Part shown: positions 7,898 through 17,316 of the stretch, one piece after another
Layout: every line of letters starts with the position of its first letter
Numbering within the stretch: position 1 is the stretch's first letter
Assembly (NCBI RefSeq): GCF_003369575.1
Contig: NZ_PIOC01000019.1
Span: forward strand, 6,082 to 70,081
Source: Oceanobacillus arenosus
GTDB taxonomy: Bacteria > Bacillota > Bacilli > Bacillales > Amphibacillaceae
Direction of reading: 5' to 3'
DNA length: 64,000 nt
The notes under the pieces: model-generated
Told to the model about the DNA's origin: nothing
Seen by the model: the letters and a program-made list of their open reading frames with translations, nothing else
The model's database searches: none
Made by a program: the position numbers and the translations under genes

Positions 7898-9402
7898 ACG
7901 AATCATGGGAAGGATTTGCAGGGCGGATGCAACGACTCAATCCGCTATTTGAGCTAGGGCGAGGAATGGAAGTGGGCGAGTTAAAACCCTATCTCCAAAC
8001 CATCCTAATGCAAGTACTCCTGAACATCTTTTACCTGGAGTTAAATGATGATGACCATCGGCGTAAATCCGATATTAAATATATGGTAGAAGATACAATG
8101 AAGCAAATGAAGTTACTCGCAGATGAGAAGCAAATTGAACGGATTACGAGCGGGCTATTATATTCAGGAAAAGAAGAATACAGTCAACCATTTGAGGCTA
8201 ACTATTATGATGAAGTAAGACAATCATGGGAGACGCAAGTGTTCCGTTATGTGACGATGGATGAGCTATATACGAATTTAGAAATTGGTAGTTCCATCGT
8301 TTATAAGCTGACGGATGTTGCACAGGAAATGATTTTTATGAGTCGGGAAATGGCAGAGGAGTTTTCTATTACAATTGAACAGCTCTATAGTATCCAGCTA
8401 ATTAAAAACGGTAATTTTCGCAAAGCGACAAGAAACCTCGATCACCTCATTTCACGGGTAAACCGCTTAATGGCCAATGAATTCTCCTTTCAACAGGAAA
8501 TGATTAATAATCCCAAAATCCTTTTAATAGAAGCAGAAAGGCAAAGAGCTGATAATCGGGTTGAAATTGAAAAGCAATTTGAAGAAGAAAAGAATCACTT
8601 CCGGACGATTACGAGTATGATTGAAAAAACAAAACGGCAAAATGCAGAGGATGATTTCATTCATCGGGAATTAGTTCTGCTACAGGAAAAGATCGGCCAT
8701 TCTCGTCAATTGCATGATCGATTTGCAAAACTTGTTATTCAAAATATCTCGTACGAAATTAAATTAAAGGCGGAAAATCCCTCCTTGTTTTGGGAAAACA
8801 GTTTGGTCTCATTCAGGGAACATATTTATGAGAATTGGTTTTTGAAAGAAGGCGTACAGTCGTTTACTGCAGTAGAAACCATCCTTTCACCGTTATTTTC
8901 ACCGAAAAATGAGTTTGTTTTGCCACTAGATTGGATTTGGGGCGAGCAGGAATTCAATGAAAAGGAAGAAATTGAAGCGGTTGTTGAAGATGAGGAGAAA
9001 GAACGTCTTGTCTATCAGCGCATTACGAACTGGGATTCGGTGGTTAAGGCATGGAGCTATGTATTCCAATATTTACAAACACATCAAGAGTTTTCCTTAA
9101 GCCATTTAAAGGAACTGCCACTTGAGGTACAGGATTTATGGTTTGAGGAATCAGAAACGATCGATTTATGGATGATGTTTGATAAAAAGCCGCTGAAGGT
9201 GCAAGTGCTTCATCGGAAGGAAGAGACCATTAATGATGAACGGGAGATCCTGCTGTATAAACTGATGCAGGAATATCCACAATTTGGGCAGTTTGAAGGC
9301 TTAAAGATTTATACAGAATTTGATCATCGTGCCGAGCCTTTCCTCTGGTATGATATGAAAATCACACCGTTCAAGATTTGTATAGAGGAGGAGATTCGAT
9401 GA
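7894..9402 (+). CDS. jetA: Wadjet kleisin-like subunit JetA
   Basis: The product is about 502 residues, mostly alpha-helical, with an N-terminal winged-helix-like part and a helical middle (FRKATRNLDHLISRVNRL, then a long Glu/Lys/Gln-rich stretch at about 210-290). This matches the kleisin/MukF-like subunit of Wadjet, which bridges JetC heads and recruits JetB. I chose GTG at 7894: GGAGG lies 8 bases upstream and GTG overlaps the jetD stop as GTGA. An in-frame ATG at 7879 would place the start before that ribosome site. It is coupled by ATGA overlap to jetB. Function is assigned by operon position plus architecture; sequence-level identity is modest by eye. Confidence 0.75.
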   Translation: MNESWEGFAGRMQRLNPLFELGRGMEVGELKPYLQTILMQVLLNIFYLELNDDDHRRKSDIKYMVEDTMKQMKLLADEKQIERITSGLLYSGKEEYSQPFEANYYDEVRQSWETQVFRYVTMDELYTNLEIGSSIVYKLTDVAQEMIFMSREMAEEFSITIEQLYSIQLIKNGNFRKATRNLDHLISRVNRLMANEFSFQQEMINNPKILLIEAERQRADNRVEIEKQFEEEKNHFRTITSMIEKTKRQNAEDDFIHRELVLLQEKIGHSRQLHDRFAKLVIQNISYEIKLKAENPSLFWENSLVSFREHIYENWFLKEGVQSFTAVETILSPLFSPKNEFVLPLDWIWGEQEFNEKEEIEAVVEDEEKERLVYQRITNWDSVVKAWSYVFQYLQTHQEFSLSHLKELPLEVQDLWFEESETIDLWMMFDKKPLKVQVLHRKEETINDEREILLYKLMQEYPQFGQFEGLKIYTEFDHRAEPFLWYDMKITPFKICIEEEIR

Positions 9403-10145
9403 ACGCAGAAATTATCAAAAAAGCTTCAGCAGTCTACTTTTCATTATTAAAAGAAAAAGTGATTGACGAAACGAGTGAACATTTTCAGGACTATTTTGAA
9501 CCTGAAGTAAGACAGACTGTCCTGTTAATGGCGGATGAATCGGGGACCTATATCATTGAAGCCCCGAAACGGATACATATAGTGGTTCAGCCAACGGGTT
9601 CTGTATTTGCAACCAATTTTACACATATGCGGGACAAGCATAAGCAGGTTGAAACGAAAAAACACTTTCATTTGATGAGTGTGGTGTTAATGTCATTTTT
9701 GGCAAGTATCGATCAGAATCAGGCTGCTAAGGTTCGAGCGAAGCGGGAGGGGATTAGCTACTATTCTCTTGAACGACAAGTGAATGACCTAATGATGAAT
9801 TGGAATAATATCCTAAAAACGGATCCGAACTTTGGTACCGAAGAACGAATTGATATGAAGGATGTTGTTACAACTTGGAAGTATATGGAGGTCGACAGAG
9901 AAGATTTCGGTTTAAAAAAAGCGAATAAACGGACACGAATCGGTCTGATTGCTAGTAGCATGCGACTACTCGAAACGGAAGGTCTTGTTGTCATACTCGA
10001 CAAGGATGATATTCCTAAGGCGATTCCGAAACAAGAACTGTTTGAGCGGATTGAATACTTATATCACGATTACGATCGTTATGAATTTATGAAGAAACTA
10101 GTGACACAAAAGGAGGATGGGCATGCCGAAGATACACAAGATTAG
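9399..10145 (+). CDS. jetB: Wadjet KITE/MukE-like subunit JetB
   Basis: The 248-residue product resembles the MukE/KITE winged-helix accessory subunit of SMC-like complexes (DUF4194-type). It has helical N-terminal segments, then a winged-helix stretch KKANKRTRIGLIASSMRLLE and VVILDKDDIPKAIPKQEL. JetB dimers bind JetA and stabilise the complex. The start ATG at 9399 overlaps the jetA stop (ATGA) and has GAGGAGGA just upstream; a longer in-frame start at 9378 lies before the ribosome site. It overlaps jetC by 23 bp. Assignment rests on operon context and size as well as the fold pattern. Confidence 0.75.
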   Translation: MNAEIIKKASAVYFSLLKEKVIDETSEHFQDYFEPEVRQTVLLMADESGTYIIEAPKRIHIVVQPTGSVFATNFTHMRDKHKQVETKKHFHLMSVVLMSFLASIDQNQAAKVRAKREGISYYSLERQVNDLMMNWNNILKTDPNFGTEERIDMKDVVTTWKYMEVDREDFGLKKANKRTRIGLIASSMRLLETEGLVVILDKDDIPKAIPKQELFERIEYLYHDYDRYEFMKKLVTQKEDGHAEDTQD

Positions 10146-13100
10146 AATTGTTGGCCTGAAATATGATGGCATGCAAAAACAATATAGGGATACGACGTTC
10201 AATTTTCACAATGAAGAGACGTCCGTTAACGCGCTGATCTCGATGATGAATGGAGGCGGAAAAGGGGTATTCCTGCAAGCCATCTTCCAAATCGTTAAAC
10301 CAGGTACATCATGGGGGAAGCAAAACAATCGGTATTATCAGCAGTTCTTCTTTAATCAAAAGGAGCAGTTCATTCCGTATACCTTTCATGTCTTGATTCA
10401 ATGGGAATTAGATGGTGCGGACCATCATCACCTTATCACAGGTGGAATGTTCTCAGCGGAACAGCGGATTTCAATGAATGAGGAAGCGGGAACTGAAAAT
10501 AAAACCCTGGAACAAGAAGCCAAGATCATCCCCAATATTACTTTTTACACACGGGAGTTTGGGACAAAAGAAGAAGCAGCCCTCGAGCATATCCCTCTTT
10601 ATGAAGATGGTGAGGTTGCAGAAAATGAGAGCTTGAAAGATTACTTGAGATGGAATGGTTTTGATGTGTATAAGGATACGAAGAAGCATTATCGTATTCT
10701 GGATACATACGCGATTAACCGGAAAGACTGGGATATTTTAAAAGACATTAATAAAGATGAGGGTGGCGTAGGGAAATACTTCGAGGGAGCCGAAGACGAT
10801 CATTCCCTCTTTCAAAAGCGGATTATTCCTACGATTAGTCAGGTATTACATCGAACGGAACATCAAAAGAATGATTTAGTCGAAATTTTTAAAAGTCAAG
10901 CCAGTATCGCAAAAGATTTGCCGGTGTTGCTAAAACGAGAACAAGCCCATAAGGAATTCCTGGAAGATATTGTTCCGTTTGAAGAACATTTGGCTAAAGG
11001 AATCGAACATAAAGACATTGTTCAGGGCAGTATGAAGGAAGGCAGACAACTCCTCGGTGCTTTAGAACATTTGAAGGGCCAAGAGGAAGAAATGCTCCTT
11101 TCTATGGAGAAAGAGATGGGGGAATCACTCGGTAATTTAGAAGATTTACGTTATCAAAAAGACAATTTAGCTTTTGCATTGGCCCATCGTGAGGTATCAG
11201 ACTGGGAAAAGAAATTGGCTGAAGAAAAGAAGAAACATTTATTCTTACAAGAGGCCGCGGGGAAAAAGCAGGAATCCAAAGACCAACTGGCGTTTCAACT
11301 TATATTAAAAGAGTGGAGTGAAGTTGATCAAACGATACGCTTGCTTTCGGGGGCCATTGCGAAGCTGGAAGAAAACAGTGGGTTAGAAGAAGTCAATCAA
11401 AAAATGGCTGAAATTAAGGAAGAAGCTGCGAAACAATGGGCTAAAGATTTTGAAGCTATCCAACAGACTGTTCAGCAGTATTTCGGCTATCAGAAGCATC
11501 TGAAAAAGAAAGCAACAGAACTTGCTAAACAGGATAAACAAAAGACTGGAGAAATTGCCAGAATTAGTACAGAAATGGATAACCTATATACCGAAATACA
11601 TAAGCATGAATCGAAGGAAGCGGCTTTTACGGAAGAGTTCGGTGACAGACTGATGTATGATTTATCAGGATTGATCGATCACTTTTCAAATCAAATCGTA
11701 GAGAAACAGGCAAGGTTAGAAGAAATCAAAGAAAAAAATCTTGCCACGAGTGAACGACAAAACCAACTCGCTTCCGGGCAAGGGACATTGACCCAATCGA
11801 TTCAGTTTTCTGAAGAAAAATGTGAAAAGTTGACCATTTCGAATGAAGTTCAAAGAGAAAAAGAAGTAAGACTTGCGTCTAAGCTTCATGGTTTACTAGA
11901 TTCAGTGGTAGAGCCATTTACCAATGCGCATTTGTCCAAATATGCCCTCCAGATTGAAGACCTATTGAAGCATACCCTTGAACAAGCGGAAGGTATGAAA
12001 AAGAAATTATGGGAGGTTCAGCTGGATTATTCCTTAAATGATGAACCTTTCTGGATTGCCAATAAAGATGTGAAAGAACTTAAGGAATGGATTGATGAGA
12101 AGACGGGGATTGATGTCTTTTATGGCAGTCAATTTCTGCAGTCCCTAAGTTCAGAGGAACTGGCGAATCATTTGGTGACCTATCCACTTCTTCCATATGG
12201 TTTAGTTGTCAGCGGGCAACAATGGGAAAAGATTAACCAGCAAATGCTTAGGGGTCGTATGTTTAATAGTCCGGTGCCGATTTTCCTACGAGAGGAGATG
12301 ATGGCGGGTTCCGGTCACGCATCGTTTGTCATTTTGAACGGAACCGAAAAAGAGCTGTTAACAGATAAACACCAATTTACCAAATGGAAAATCCAAATCG
12401 CGAAATCGATTGAAGAGAAGAAAAATACGCTAAGCGAATTGGAAAAAACGGAAAAAGCCTATCGTCGCATTTTAAAGGAAATCGATCGCTTTGTTTCGGG
12501 TGAGCTTTCGAGTGATATTGAAAAGACATTGAATGCGGAGCGGGATGCCCTGCTTTCAAAGCAAACCCAATTGCAAGAGATTATCACCAAGCAAGTAAAT
12601 GAAAAGGAAATCCAACTGCAGCTTAAAGAAGATTTGGAAAAAAACCAACAGAAAATTGAAAAGTTGTCTTCTAATATTGATCGATTAGAAGCGTTTGCAG
12701 ATGAGAAGGAGCTTTATCAAGAAAATAAACGGGTAAAACTAGAGAAAGAGAAACAAAAGGAAGCTAGCCTTAAAGATCAAGAAGAGCTTAGTCAAGCGCA
12801 TGATGAATCCGTTGAGCTGCAAAGCAAGTGGAATCAAACATATGTAGAATGGAAGCTTTCGGCTGAGCAATCAATAAAGAAGATTGCCTTCTTTATTGAA
12901 GAAGCTGCTTTTCCAAATGATAAAACAGGTGAATTATCGGAAGAGGTAGCCTCATTATCGTCACATATTTTAGAAGAAATCATGGGTAGTATCGAGGCGT
13001 TAAGAAACTTGCAAAAATCAAAAGAAGAACAAGCACAAGAACTACTCATCAAGCAGACCGAAAAAGCAGGCGAACAGAAGCAACAAAAGAAACTCGAGAA

Positions 13101-14571
13101 GAAATTGAACTTGCTAAACGAGGAGTGGAAGGACGCTCTCGTTCCGGACGAGCCAATCTCTATTTTAGAGAATATGCTACAGACGGCAAACAAGGATTGG
13201 AAGGCAGCAGAAAAAGAAGAACGGGAGCAAGGAACGGCAGTCACTGTCGCAGAAACGTCGGTTCAACACGCGATTGTTCAGCGAGACAAGTCTGAGAAAA
13301 AGCTAGCGAAGTATGAAAAACAGCCTGAAGCCTGGGAAAACTTGGACTTGGAAGTGAAAGCTGTTGAAATTAATGACCAAACGAAGAAAACGAAGGCAGA
13401 TATTAAGAATACGGAGAAACGCCAGAAGGAAGCAGAAGCGAATATAACCGGTTATGAGGGCGATATGTTGACGCTCTCGGTTATTTTGAAGGAAGAAGCG
13501 GCTGCCTTCACGGAAGAAGATGTCGAAAAAATTAATAGTCAAGGAAAGTCCTGTATTCTTAACTGGTGTGAGCAGCATCAAGCCTTAGAGGAAGAAGGCC
13601 TAGAGAAGCATGCGAAGATTGAACAATCACTAAGAAATGTAAAACTGACGATCGAGGGCAAGGATTGGGAAATTCGTTTTAAAAATGAAGTGTTGACCAC
13701 ATTGGATCATTTGGATACAAGACATTATGACCACATTCAAAGCGTCGTGAAAAATATGAAACGCTTCTCACAAAGTGGGTTGGAACAATTAGAACGGGAC
13801 AAGGAAAGAGCGGAAAAGGCACAAAATTTCTGGGCTAGTCGTGCTAGCATGAAAGTGATGAGTATTTCCGAATCGGTTCGTTCAATGATTGCGAAAATGA
13901 AGTTGAAAAATGAACGAGGCACATTCCCACTTGTCCAGCTTAAAGAGGATATATTACCGAAGAAGGCCGAAGAGATCGAGCCATTGTTAAGACAGCATTT
14001 CGTCTCAAGCATCAATCAAATCACGAAGCAGTTTGATTTAATTGACGATAATAATCACGCCCTAGATCAAGAAATCAAACAACTCGTTAGCGATGAGAAA
14101 ATCTTATTTGTGTCACTCAGAAATCGTTATCCAGAGCTTCTTGTCTATAACATGCGAACGGATAATGCGTTTATGTATGGAAAACCACAACGGGAGCATT
14201 ATTCTACATGGCAAACAATTAATCAAGGTTCAAAGACGAAATCTGATGGAAGCGGGGGGCAAAAGCTATCTGCTCGCATGGTAATGATGATGATGTTACT
14301 ATCAGTGAAAAATGAAACAGATCAAAGTTGGGTGCCATTAGTTGTGGACAATCCATTCGGTCAAGCAGCGTCTGCACATGTTCTTGATCCAATCTTCGCT
14401 GTTGCAGAAAAACTGAAGTTCCAATTCATCATCGTTACGCCGCCAGAATTGGTCAAAACAGAAATTAGCCAACGATTTGAAGCCTATTATAAACTCGATT
14501 TCATTCGAGAAAAAGGGAAAGAAATTATCTCAGACACGATTGTACCAGCATTTCGGATACACCAAGGTTAG
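10123..14571 (+). CDS. jetC: Wadjet SMC-like ATPase JetC
   Basis: Very large (1,482 residues) coiled-coil ATPase with the layout of SMC/MukB proteins. The N-terminal Walker A is NGGGKG at about 43-48, a variant P-loop ending in G rather than S/T. Glu/Lys/Gln-rich coiled coils run from about 300 to 1300 with a mid hinge-like globular part near 600-760. The C-terminal head has the ABC-like signature GSGGQKLSARMVMMMM and Walker B LVVDNPFGQA. JetC supplies the loop-extrusion motor of Wadjet. The ATG at 10123 is preferred because AGGAGG ends 6 bases before it; the ATG at 10117 abuts that ribosome site. The last gene of the operon; a palindromic repeat follows immediately. Confidence 0.85.
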   Translation: MPKIHKIRIVGLKYDGMQKQYRDTTFNFHNEETSVNALISMMNGGGKGVFLQAIFQIVKPGTSWGKQNNRYYQQFFFNQKEQFIPYTFHVLIQWELDGADHHHLITGGMFSAEQRISMNEEAGTENKTLEQEAKIIPNITFYTREFGTKEEAALEHIPLYEDGEVAENESLKDYLRWNGFDVYKDTKKHYRILDTYAINRKDWDILKDINKDEGGVGKYFEGAEDDHSLFQKRIIPTISQVLHRTEHQKNDLVEIFKSQASIAKDLPVLLKREQAHKEFLEDIVPFEEHLAKGIEHKDIVQGSMKEGRQLLGALEHLKGQEEEMLLSMEKEMGESLGNLEDLRYQKDNLAFALAHREVSDWEKKLAEEKKKHLFLQEAAGKKQESKDQLAFQLILKEWSEVDQTIRLLSGAIAKLEENSGLEEVNQKMAEIKEEAAKQWAKDFEAIQQTVQQYFGYQKHLKKKATELAKQDKQKTGEIARISTEMDNLYTEIHKHESKEAAFTEEFGDRLMYDLSGLIDHFSNQIVEKQARLEEIKEKNLATSERQNQLASGQGTLTQSIQFSEEKCEKLTISNEVQREKEVRLASKLHGLLDSVVEPFTNAHLSKYALQIEDLLKHTLEQAEGMKKKLWEVQLDYSLNDEPFWIANKDVKELKEWIDEKTGIDVFYGSQFLQSLSSEELANHLVTYPLLPYGLVVSGQQWEKINQQMLRGRMFNSPVPIFLREEMMAGSGHASFVILNGTEKELLTDKHQFTKWKIQIAKSIEEKKNTLSELEKTEKAYRRILKEIDRFVSGELSSDIEKTLNAERDALLSKQTQLQEIITKQVNEKEIQLQLKEDLEKNQQKIEKLSSNIDRLEAFADEKELYQENKRVKLEKEKQKEASLKDQEELSQAHDESVELQSKWNQTYVEWKLSAEQSIKKIAFFIEEAAFPNDKTGELSEEVASLSSHILEEIMGSIEALRNLQKSKEEQAQELLIKQTEKAGEQKQQKKLEKKLNLLNEEWKDALVPDEPISILENMLQTANKDWKAAEKEEREQGTAVTVAETSVQHAIVQRDKSEKKLAKYEKQPEAWENLDLEVKAVEINDQTKKTKADIKNTEKRQKEAEANITGYEGDMLTLSVILKEEAAAFTEEDVEKINSQGKSCILNWCEQHQALEEEGLEKHAKIEQSLRNVKLTIEGKDWEIRFKNEVLTTLDHLDTRHYDHIQSVVKNMKRFSQSGLEQLERDKERAEKAQNFWASRASMKVMSISESVRSMIAKMKLKNERGTFPLVQLKEDILPKKAEEIEPLLRQHFVSSINQITKQFDLIDDNNHALDQEIKQLVSDEKILFVSLRNRYPELLVYNMRTDNAFMYGKPQREHYSTWQTINQGSKTKSDGSGGQKLSARMVMMMMLLSVKNETDQSWVPLVVDNPFGQAASAHVLDPIFAVAEKLKFQFIIVTPPELVKTEISQRFEAYYKLDFIREKGKEIISDTIVPAFRIHQG

Positions 14572-14576
14572 AGAGA

Positions 14577-14655
14577 CGGGCCGTGGGGACAGGTTCCTTG
14601 ACCCAATTAGTTTTTAGGTTAACTGCGGGACGATGGACCTGTTTCCTTGGATCTT
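14577..14655. repeat. Full copy of the dispersed palindromic repeat
   Basis: The copy has the left arm CCGTGGGGACAGGTTCC, the core TTGACCCAATTAGTTTTTAG then GTTAACTGC, and the right arm GGGACGATGGACCTG with a diverged end TTTCCTTGGATC. It starts within 10 bases of the jetC stop codon. The near-complete left arm makes this one of the best copies for defining the consensus. Confidence 0.85.
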
Positions 14656-14764
14656 TCTGATGTGACCCCAAGTTTTTTGAATGTTTTAGGCATTGTTTTA
14701 TTAATAACTATATCTATAGTATAATTGTTTAATATAAATATATATTAAATGAGGTTATTATAAG

Positions 14765-14926
14765 ATGACCGCTGATGAGATAGTGAAAGCAATTGAAGAA
14801 ATGGAAAATGGAGAACGCATAAAGTTACTTAATAGGTTATTTGATAATTATTTTGACAGTAGGCCTCCAAAAGAGCAAATTATTAGAGAAAAGGAAGAAA
14901 TCTTTTGGGGTAAAGAAGATGATTAA
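14765..14926 (+). CDS. Putative antitoxin-like small protein
   Basis: The 53-residue product MTADEIVKAIEEMENGERIK... is acidic, with a helical N-terminal segment LLNRLFDNYF and a charged tail EEIFWGKEDD. It resembles small antitoxins located just before PemK/MazF-type toxins. Its stop overlaps the next start by 8 bases, the usual toxin-antitoxin coupling. AT-rich promoter-like sequence (TATAGTATAAT near 14713-14723) lies upstream. Since the toxin is truncated, the pair is likely a remnant. Confidence 0.5.
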   Translation: MTADEIVKAIEEMENGERIKLLNRLFDNYFDSRPPKEQIIREKEEIFWGKEDD

Positions 14927-15104
14927 AACAGGTAAGCGCGGAGAGGTATGGACTGTTGAATTAAATGGAAAAAGAAGACCAGTTGTTATTGTAAGCAATA
15001 ATAATGTAGTTGTAGAATTAGATCACTTAATTGCAACAGAAAGAGACGAGACAGGATTAATAACGCCTGTCTCTTTTTTATGTCATATTTCAACTTCAAT
15101 CTAA
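14919..15104 (+). pseudogene. Truncated MazF/PemK-like toxin
   Basis: The frame begins MIKTGKRGEVWTVELNGKRRP, then VVIVSNNNVVVELDHLIATE, closely matching the N-terminal strands of MazF/PemK endoribonuclease toxins (RGEVWxVxL...RPVVIVSN). After about 45 residues the similarity stops and the reading frame runs through a terminator-like hairpin (15048-15080) to a stop. The catalytic C-terminal portion of the barrel is missing, so activity is unlikely. It overlaps the putative antitoxin start-to-stop by 8 bases. Confidence 0.65.
15048..15080 (+). terminator. Rho-independent terminator
   Basis: GAGACAGG pairs with CCTGTCTC across a 10-base A/T-rich loop and is followed by seven T residues. It lies inside the broken toxin frame, which supports the view that the 3' part of that gene was lost. 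Confidence 0.75.
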
Positions 15105-15169
15105 ATCTAGGAATGAATGAGTTTATTAATAATATCTTAAATCCATCAAAAATTAATACATTTTTTCTA

Positions 15170-15200
15170 TTGACTAAACGTTCATTCAATAATAAAATAA
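15170..15200 (+). promoter_or_regulatory. Promoter with TetR-type operator
   Basis: TTGACT (15170-15175) is a good -35. Overlapping it is the imperfect palindrome TGACTAAACGTTCATTCA (15171-15188), the type of site bound by TetR/QacR-like repressors. An AT-rich -10 (AATAAAATAA) follows about 17 bases later. It precedes a broken hydrolase gene and the TetR gene at 15453, which probably binds here. Confidence 0.5.
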
Positions 15201-15225
15201 TACTGAAAATTCATTTAAATCAATA

Positions 15226-15446
15226 AGGATTGCATTTGATTTCTATTTAGAAATCACTGGCAATGGGCATCCTGTTGTTCTTATCCATAGAGGAGGAGCT
15301 TATTGTTAACACCACTTTTATCTAAGAATTGTTTCCGTAAGGTTTCAAACATCCATTTTATCGAAATGCAAAATGCTGATCATATGTTTCTGCTTACACA
15401 TTCTGAAGATTTATATCAAGAAATCATTTCATTTATGGAGGTGTAA
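15226..15446 (+). pseudogene. Internally deleted alpha/beta-hydrolase
   Basis: Two fragments of one gene survive. The first gives FDFYLEITGNGHPVVLIHRG, the N-terminal strand and oxyanion region of an alpha/beta-hydrolase, and stops soon after. The second, in another frame, gives FRKVSNIHFIEMQNADHMFL then HSEDLYQEIISFMEV and a stop at 15446, the C-terminal catalytic-His region of the same family (ADHM). The middle, including the nucleophile elbow, is deleted. It sits directly before a TetR gene, in the position where a hydrolase target gene would be. Confidence 0.6.
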
Positions 15447-15452
15447 AGTTAA

Positions 15453-16037
15453 ATGCCGCGTACCCCCGAAGAGAATGACCGTATTCGCCAAGCATCCAAA
15501 GAGAAAATTCGTGCTGCAGCTATGGAGTTATTTATCAAACAAGGATATTATGCTACCTCTATAAGTGATATAGCCAAACAAGCGGGCATTTCGAAAGGGT
15601 TACTCTATAGCTATTATAAAGGGAAAGAAATGTTGCTTTCTGAAATGGTCGAGGCCAGAATCAGGGAAGTGGTTGAAGTAATGGCAGAAGCACTCGACTT
15701 GGAAACACCTAATGAGCAGCTTAAATATATTGTCAATGGTGCGATTGATAATATTCATAAAAACCCGGAAGTCCATCGATTCTATCTGCACTTGCAAACT
15801 CAGCCAGAGGCAGATGGAGAGCTGATAAAATACAGTCATCTCATTATCGAAGAAAACACTAGACAGTTTGAGCTACAATGTAAAATATTTGAGGAAATGG
15901 AGGAAAGAAATCCAAGAAAACGATCATTATATTTTTCAACTGTACTACAAGGTATTATGTTGATGATATCTACCTATCCAGGGAAGTTTCCGATAGAAGA
16001 ACTAAAGCAGCAGATTATTAGGGAATTTTGTAACTAG
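15453..16037 (+). CDS. TetR/AcrR-family transcriptional regulator
   Basis: Regulator of 194 residues. The N-terminal helix-turn-helix is clear: IRAAAMELFIKQGYYATSIS, then DIAKQAGISKGLLYSYYKGK. The C-terminal half is a helical ligand-binding domain. GGAGGTG lies about 10 bases upstream, inside the end of the hydrolase remnant, so the two were once an operon. It probably recognises the palindrome at 15171-15188 and may also regulate the intact hydrolase at 16194. Ligand unknown. Confidence 0.88.
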   Translation: MPRTPEENDRIRQASKEKIRAAAMELFIKQGYYATSISDIAKQAGISKGLLYSYYKGKEMLLSEMVEARIREVVEVMAEALDLETPNEQLKYIVNGAIDNIHKNPEVHRFYLHLQTQPEADGELIKYSHLIIEENTRQFELQCKIFEEMEERNPRKRSLYFSTVLQGIMLMISTYPGKFPIEELKQQIIREFCN

Positions 16038-16193
16038 TCTATCGTGTATGAGGGACATAGCTTGAATGAAGTTTAAACAAGGATCTTCACAATCGGGCGC
16101 ATTTCAGGAATAAAAATACGCTATTTCTGCATTTAACGGCCATTAAATAAATCGGTCTCAAATAATGTAATCCAACAAAGGAGATGATTGAAG

Positions 16194-16883
16194 ATGGAAT
16201 CAAAGGTGAAACAAATTGAATTAAATGGACTGACTTTTCAATATCGCGAGAATGGGGAGCCTTCTTCACCACCGATTGTTGCACTTCACGCAATGGGATC
16301 AGGTGCAGAAACATGGGACCAAGTTGCTGCTGTATTAGGAGAAAAATACCGTGTTTTGGCTTTAGATCAACGGGGTCATGGTGGAAGCGCGAGAACTAGC
16401 ACATACACTTTTGAACTGATGTGTGATGACTTACATCATTTTGCAAATGCTATGAAATTAGAAAGGTTTACCCTACTTGGTCATTCAATGGGAGGAACAG
16501 TATCCTACCTTTACTCGGAAACATTTCCGTCAAGGATAGAACGGTTGATTGTGGAAGATACTCCTCCGCCTTTTCAAGATAAGCCGATCGAAATTCCTTC
16601 CAATCCTTCTAATCCTCTACCGTTTGATTGGGAGGTTGTGCCTTCGATTCTGCGGCAACTTAATGAACCCAATTCCGAATGGTGGGCGCGTCTTACCGAC
16701 ATTACGATGCCAACTCTTATTATAGGTGGTGGGTCCAGTCATATTCCACAAAACAAATTGCAGGAAGTTTCTGAGCTTATTCCTAATTGTGAATTGGTGA
16801 CGATAGAGACTGCTGGGCATTTTGTGCATAATGATAATTTACCAGCCTTTTTGGCTGCTGTAAAAAATTTTCTTAATTCATGA
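16194..16883 (+). CDS. Alpha/beta-fold hydrolase
   Basis: Hydrolase of about 229 residues. The oxyanion-hole motif LHAMGSGAETWD is at about 28-39, followed by LDQRGHGGS. The nucleophile elbow GHSMGG has the catalytic Ser at about 96. The acid is likely the Asp in DTPPP or a later Asp, and the catalytic His is in TAGHFVHNDN near the C terminus. Family members include esterases, haloperoxidase-like and epoxide hydrolase enzymes; substrate is not inferable. ATG at 16194 is chosen; a TTG at 16188 is nearer the AAGGAG ribosome site and is possible. A hairpin terminator follows. Confidence 0.85.
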   Translation: MESKVKQIELNGLTFQYRENGEPSSPPIVALHAMGSGAETWDQVAAVLGEKYRVLALDQRGHGGSARTSTYTFELMCDDLHHFANAMKLERFTLLGHSMGGTVSYLYSETFPSRIERLIVEDTPPPFQDKPIEIPSNPSNPLPFDWEVVPSILRQLNEPNSEWWARLTDITMPTLIIGGGSSHIPQNKLQEVSELIPNCELVTIETAGHFVHNDNLPAFLAAVKNFLNS

Positions 16884-16905
16884 GTTTCCATTTGCAATTT
16901 CCACA

Positions 16906-16943
16906 ATAGGGCGCTTTTCTGTAATAAGAAGGCGCTTTTTGTA
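16906..16943 (+). terminator. Probable Rho-independent terminator
   Basis: GCGCTTTTCT pairs with AGAAGGCGC around GTAATA and is followed by TTTTT. It lies shortly after the hydrolase stop. A similar GGGCGCATTTC hairpin precedes the gene near 16096. Confidence 0.6.
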
Positions 16944-17100
16944 ATGGGTAAGATTGTAAACAGATTCTTCCTTAATCTTATTCATCAGTTACAAATTAAA
17001 TAGTTATTCAACACTGGTGCGATTGTTCAATTAGAGCAGACGCATTTTCACTAACGGGCCAGGTTAGCGAGCATTTGTGAGATATAGCAGTTAAACAGAG

Positions 17101-17253
17101 GGAGCTATAGCAGCTTATAATGAAACAGAGAATAGTGTAGCTAGTTCAGTTGGTCTACAAGATGAAGAAGCGATAAATAAAATGATTGAAGAAGGTAATT
17201 TGGTTTTATTATTAAAGATTAGGATTGAGGGTAAATCCACAAATCATGATTAA
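17101..17253 (+). pseudogene. Unidentified coding remnant
   Basis: One frame stays open for about 50 codons and ends ...VGLQDEEAINKMIEEGNLVL, a short charged segment and TAA at 17251-17253, but no start codon with a ribosome site precedes it and a stop lies just upstream. I do not recognise the family. The surrounding stretch 16944-17316 otherwise shows no gene. Confidence 0.3.
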
Positions 17254-17316
17254 AGGGCTATATTTTTCAAATTGTAAATAGATGTACTTATACGAATCCG
17301 GTGCAGGAGTTCAGTA

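Noticed and set aside
12834-13244. Antisense frame inside jetC of about 136 residues, Ser/Phe/Cys-rich
   Set aside because: Shadow of a Glu/Lys-rich coiled coil on the other strand; composition is typical of antisense frames.
16087-16135. GGGCGCATTTC hairpin as a full terminator
   Set aside because: The stem is imperfect and no T tract follows. Similar sequence is seen near 16906, so it may be a short recurring motif.
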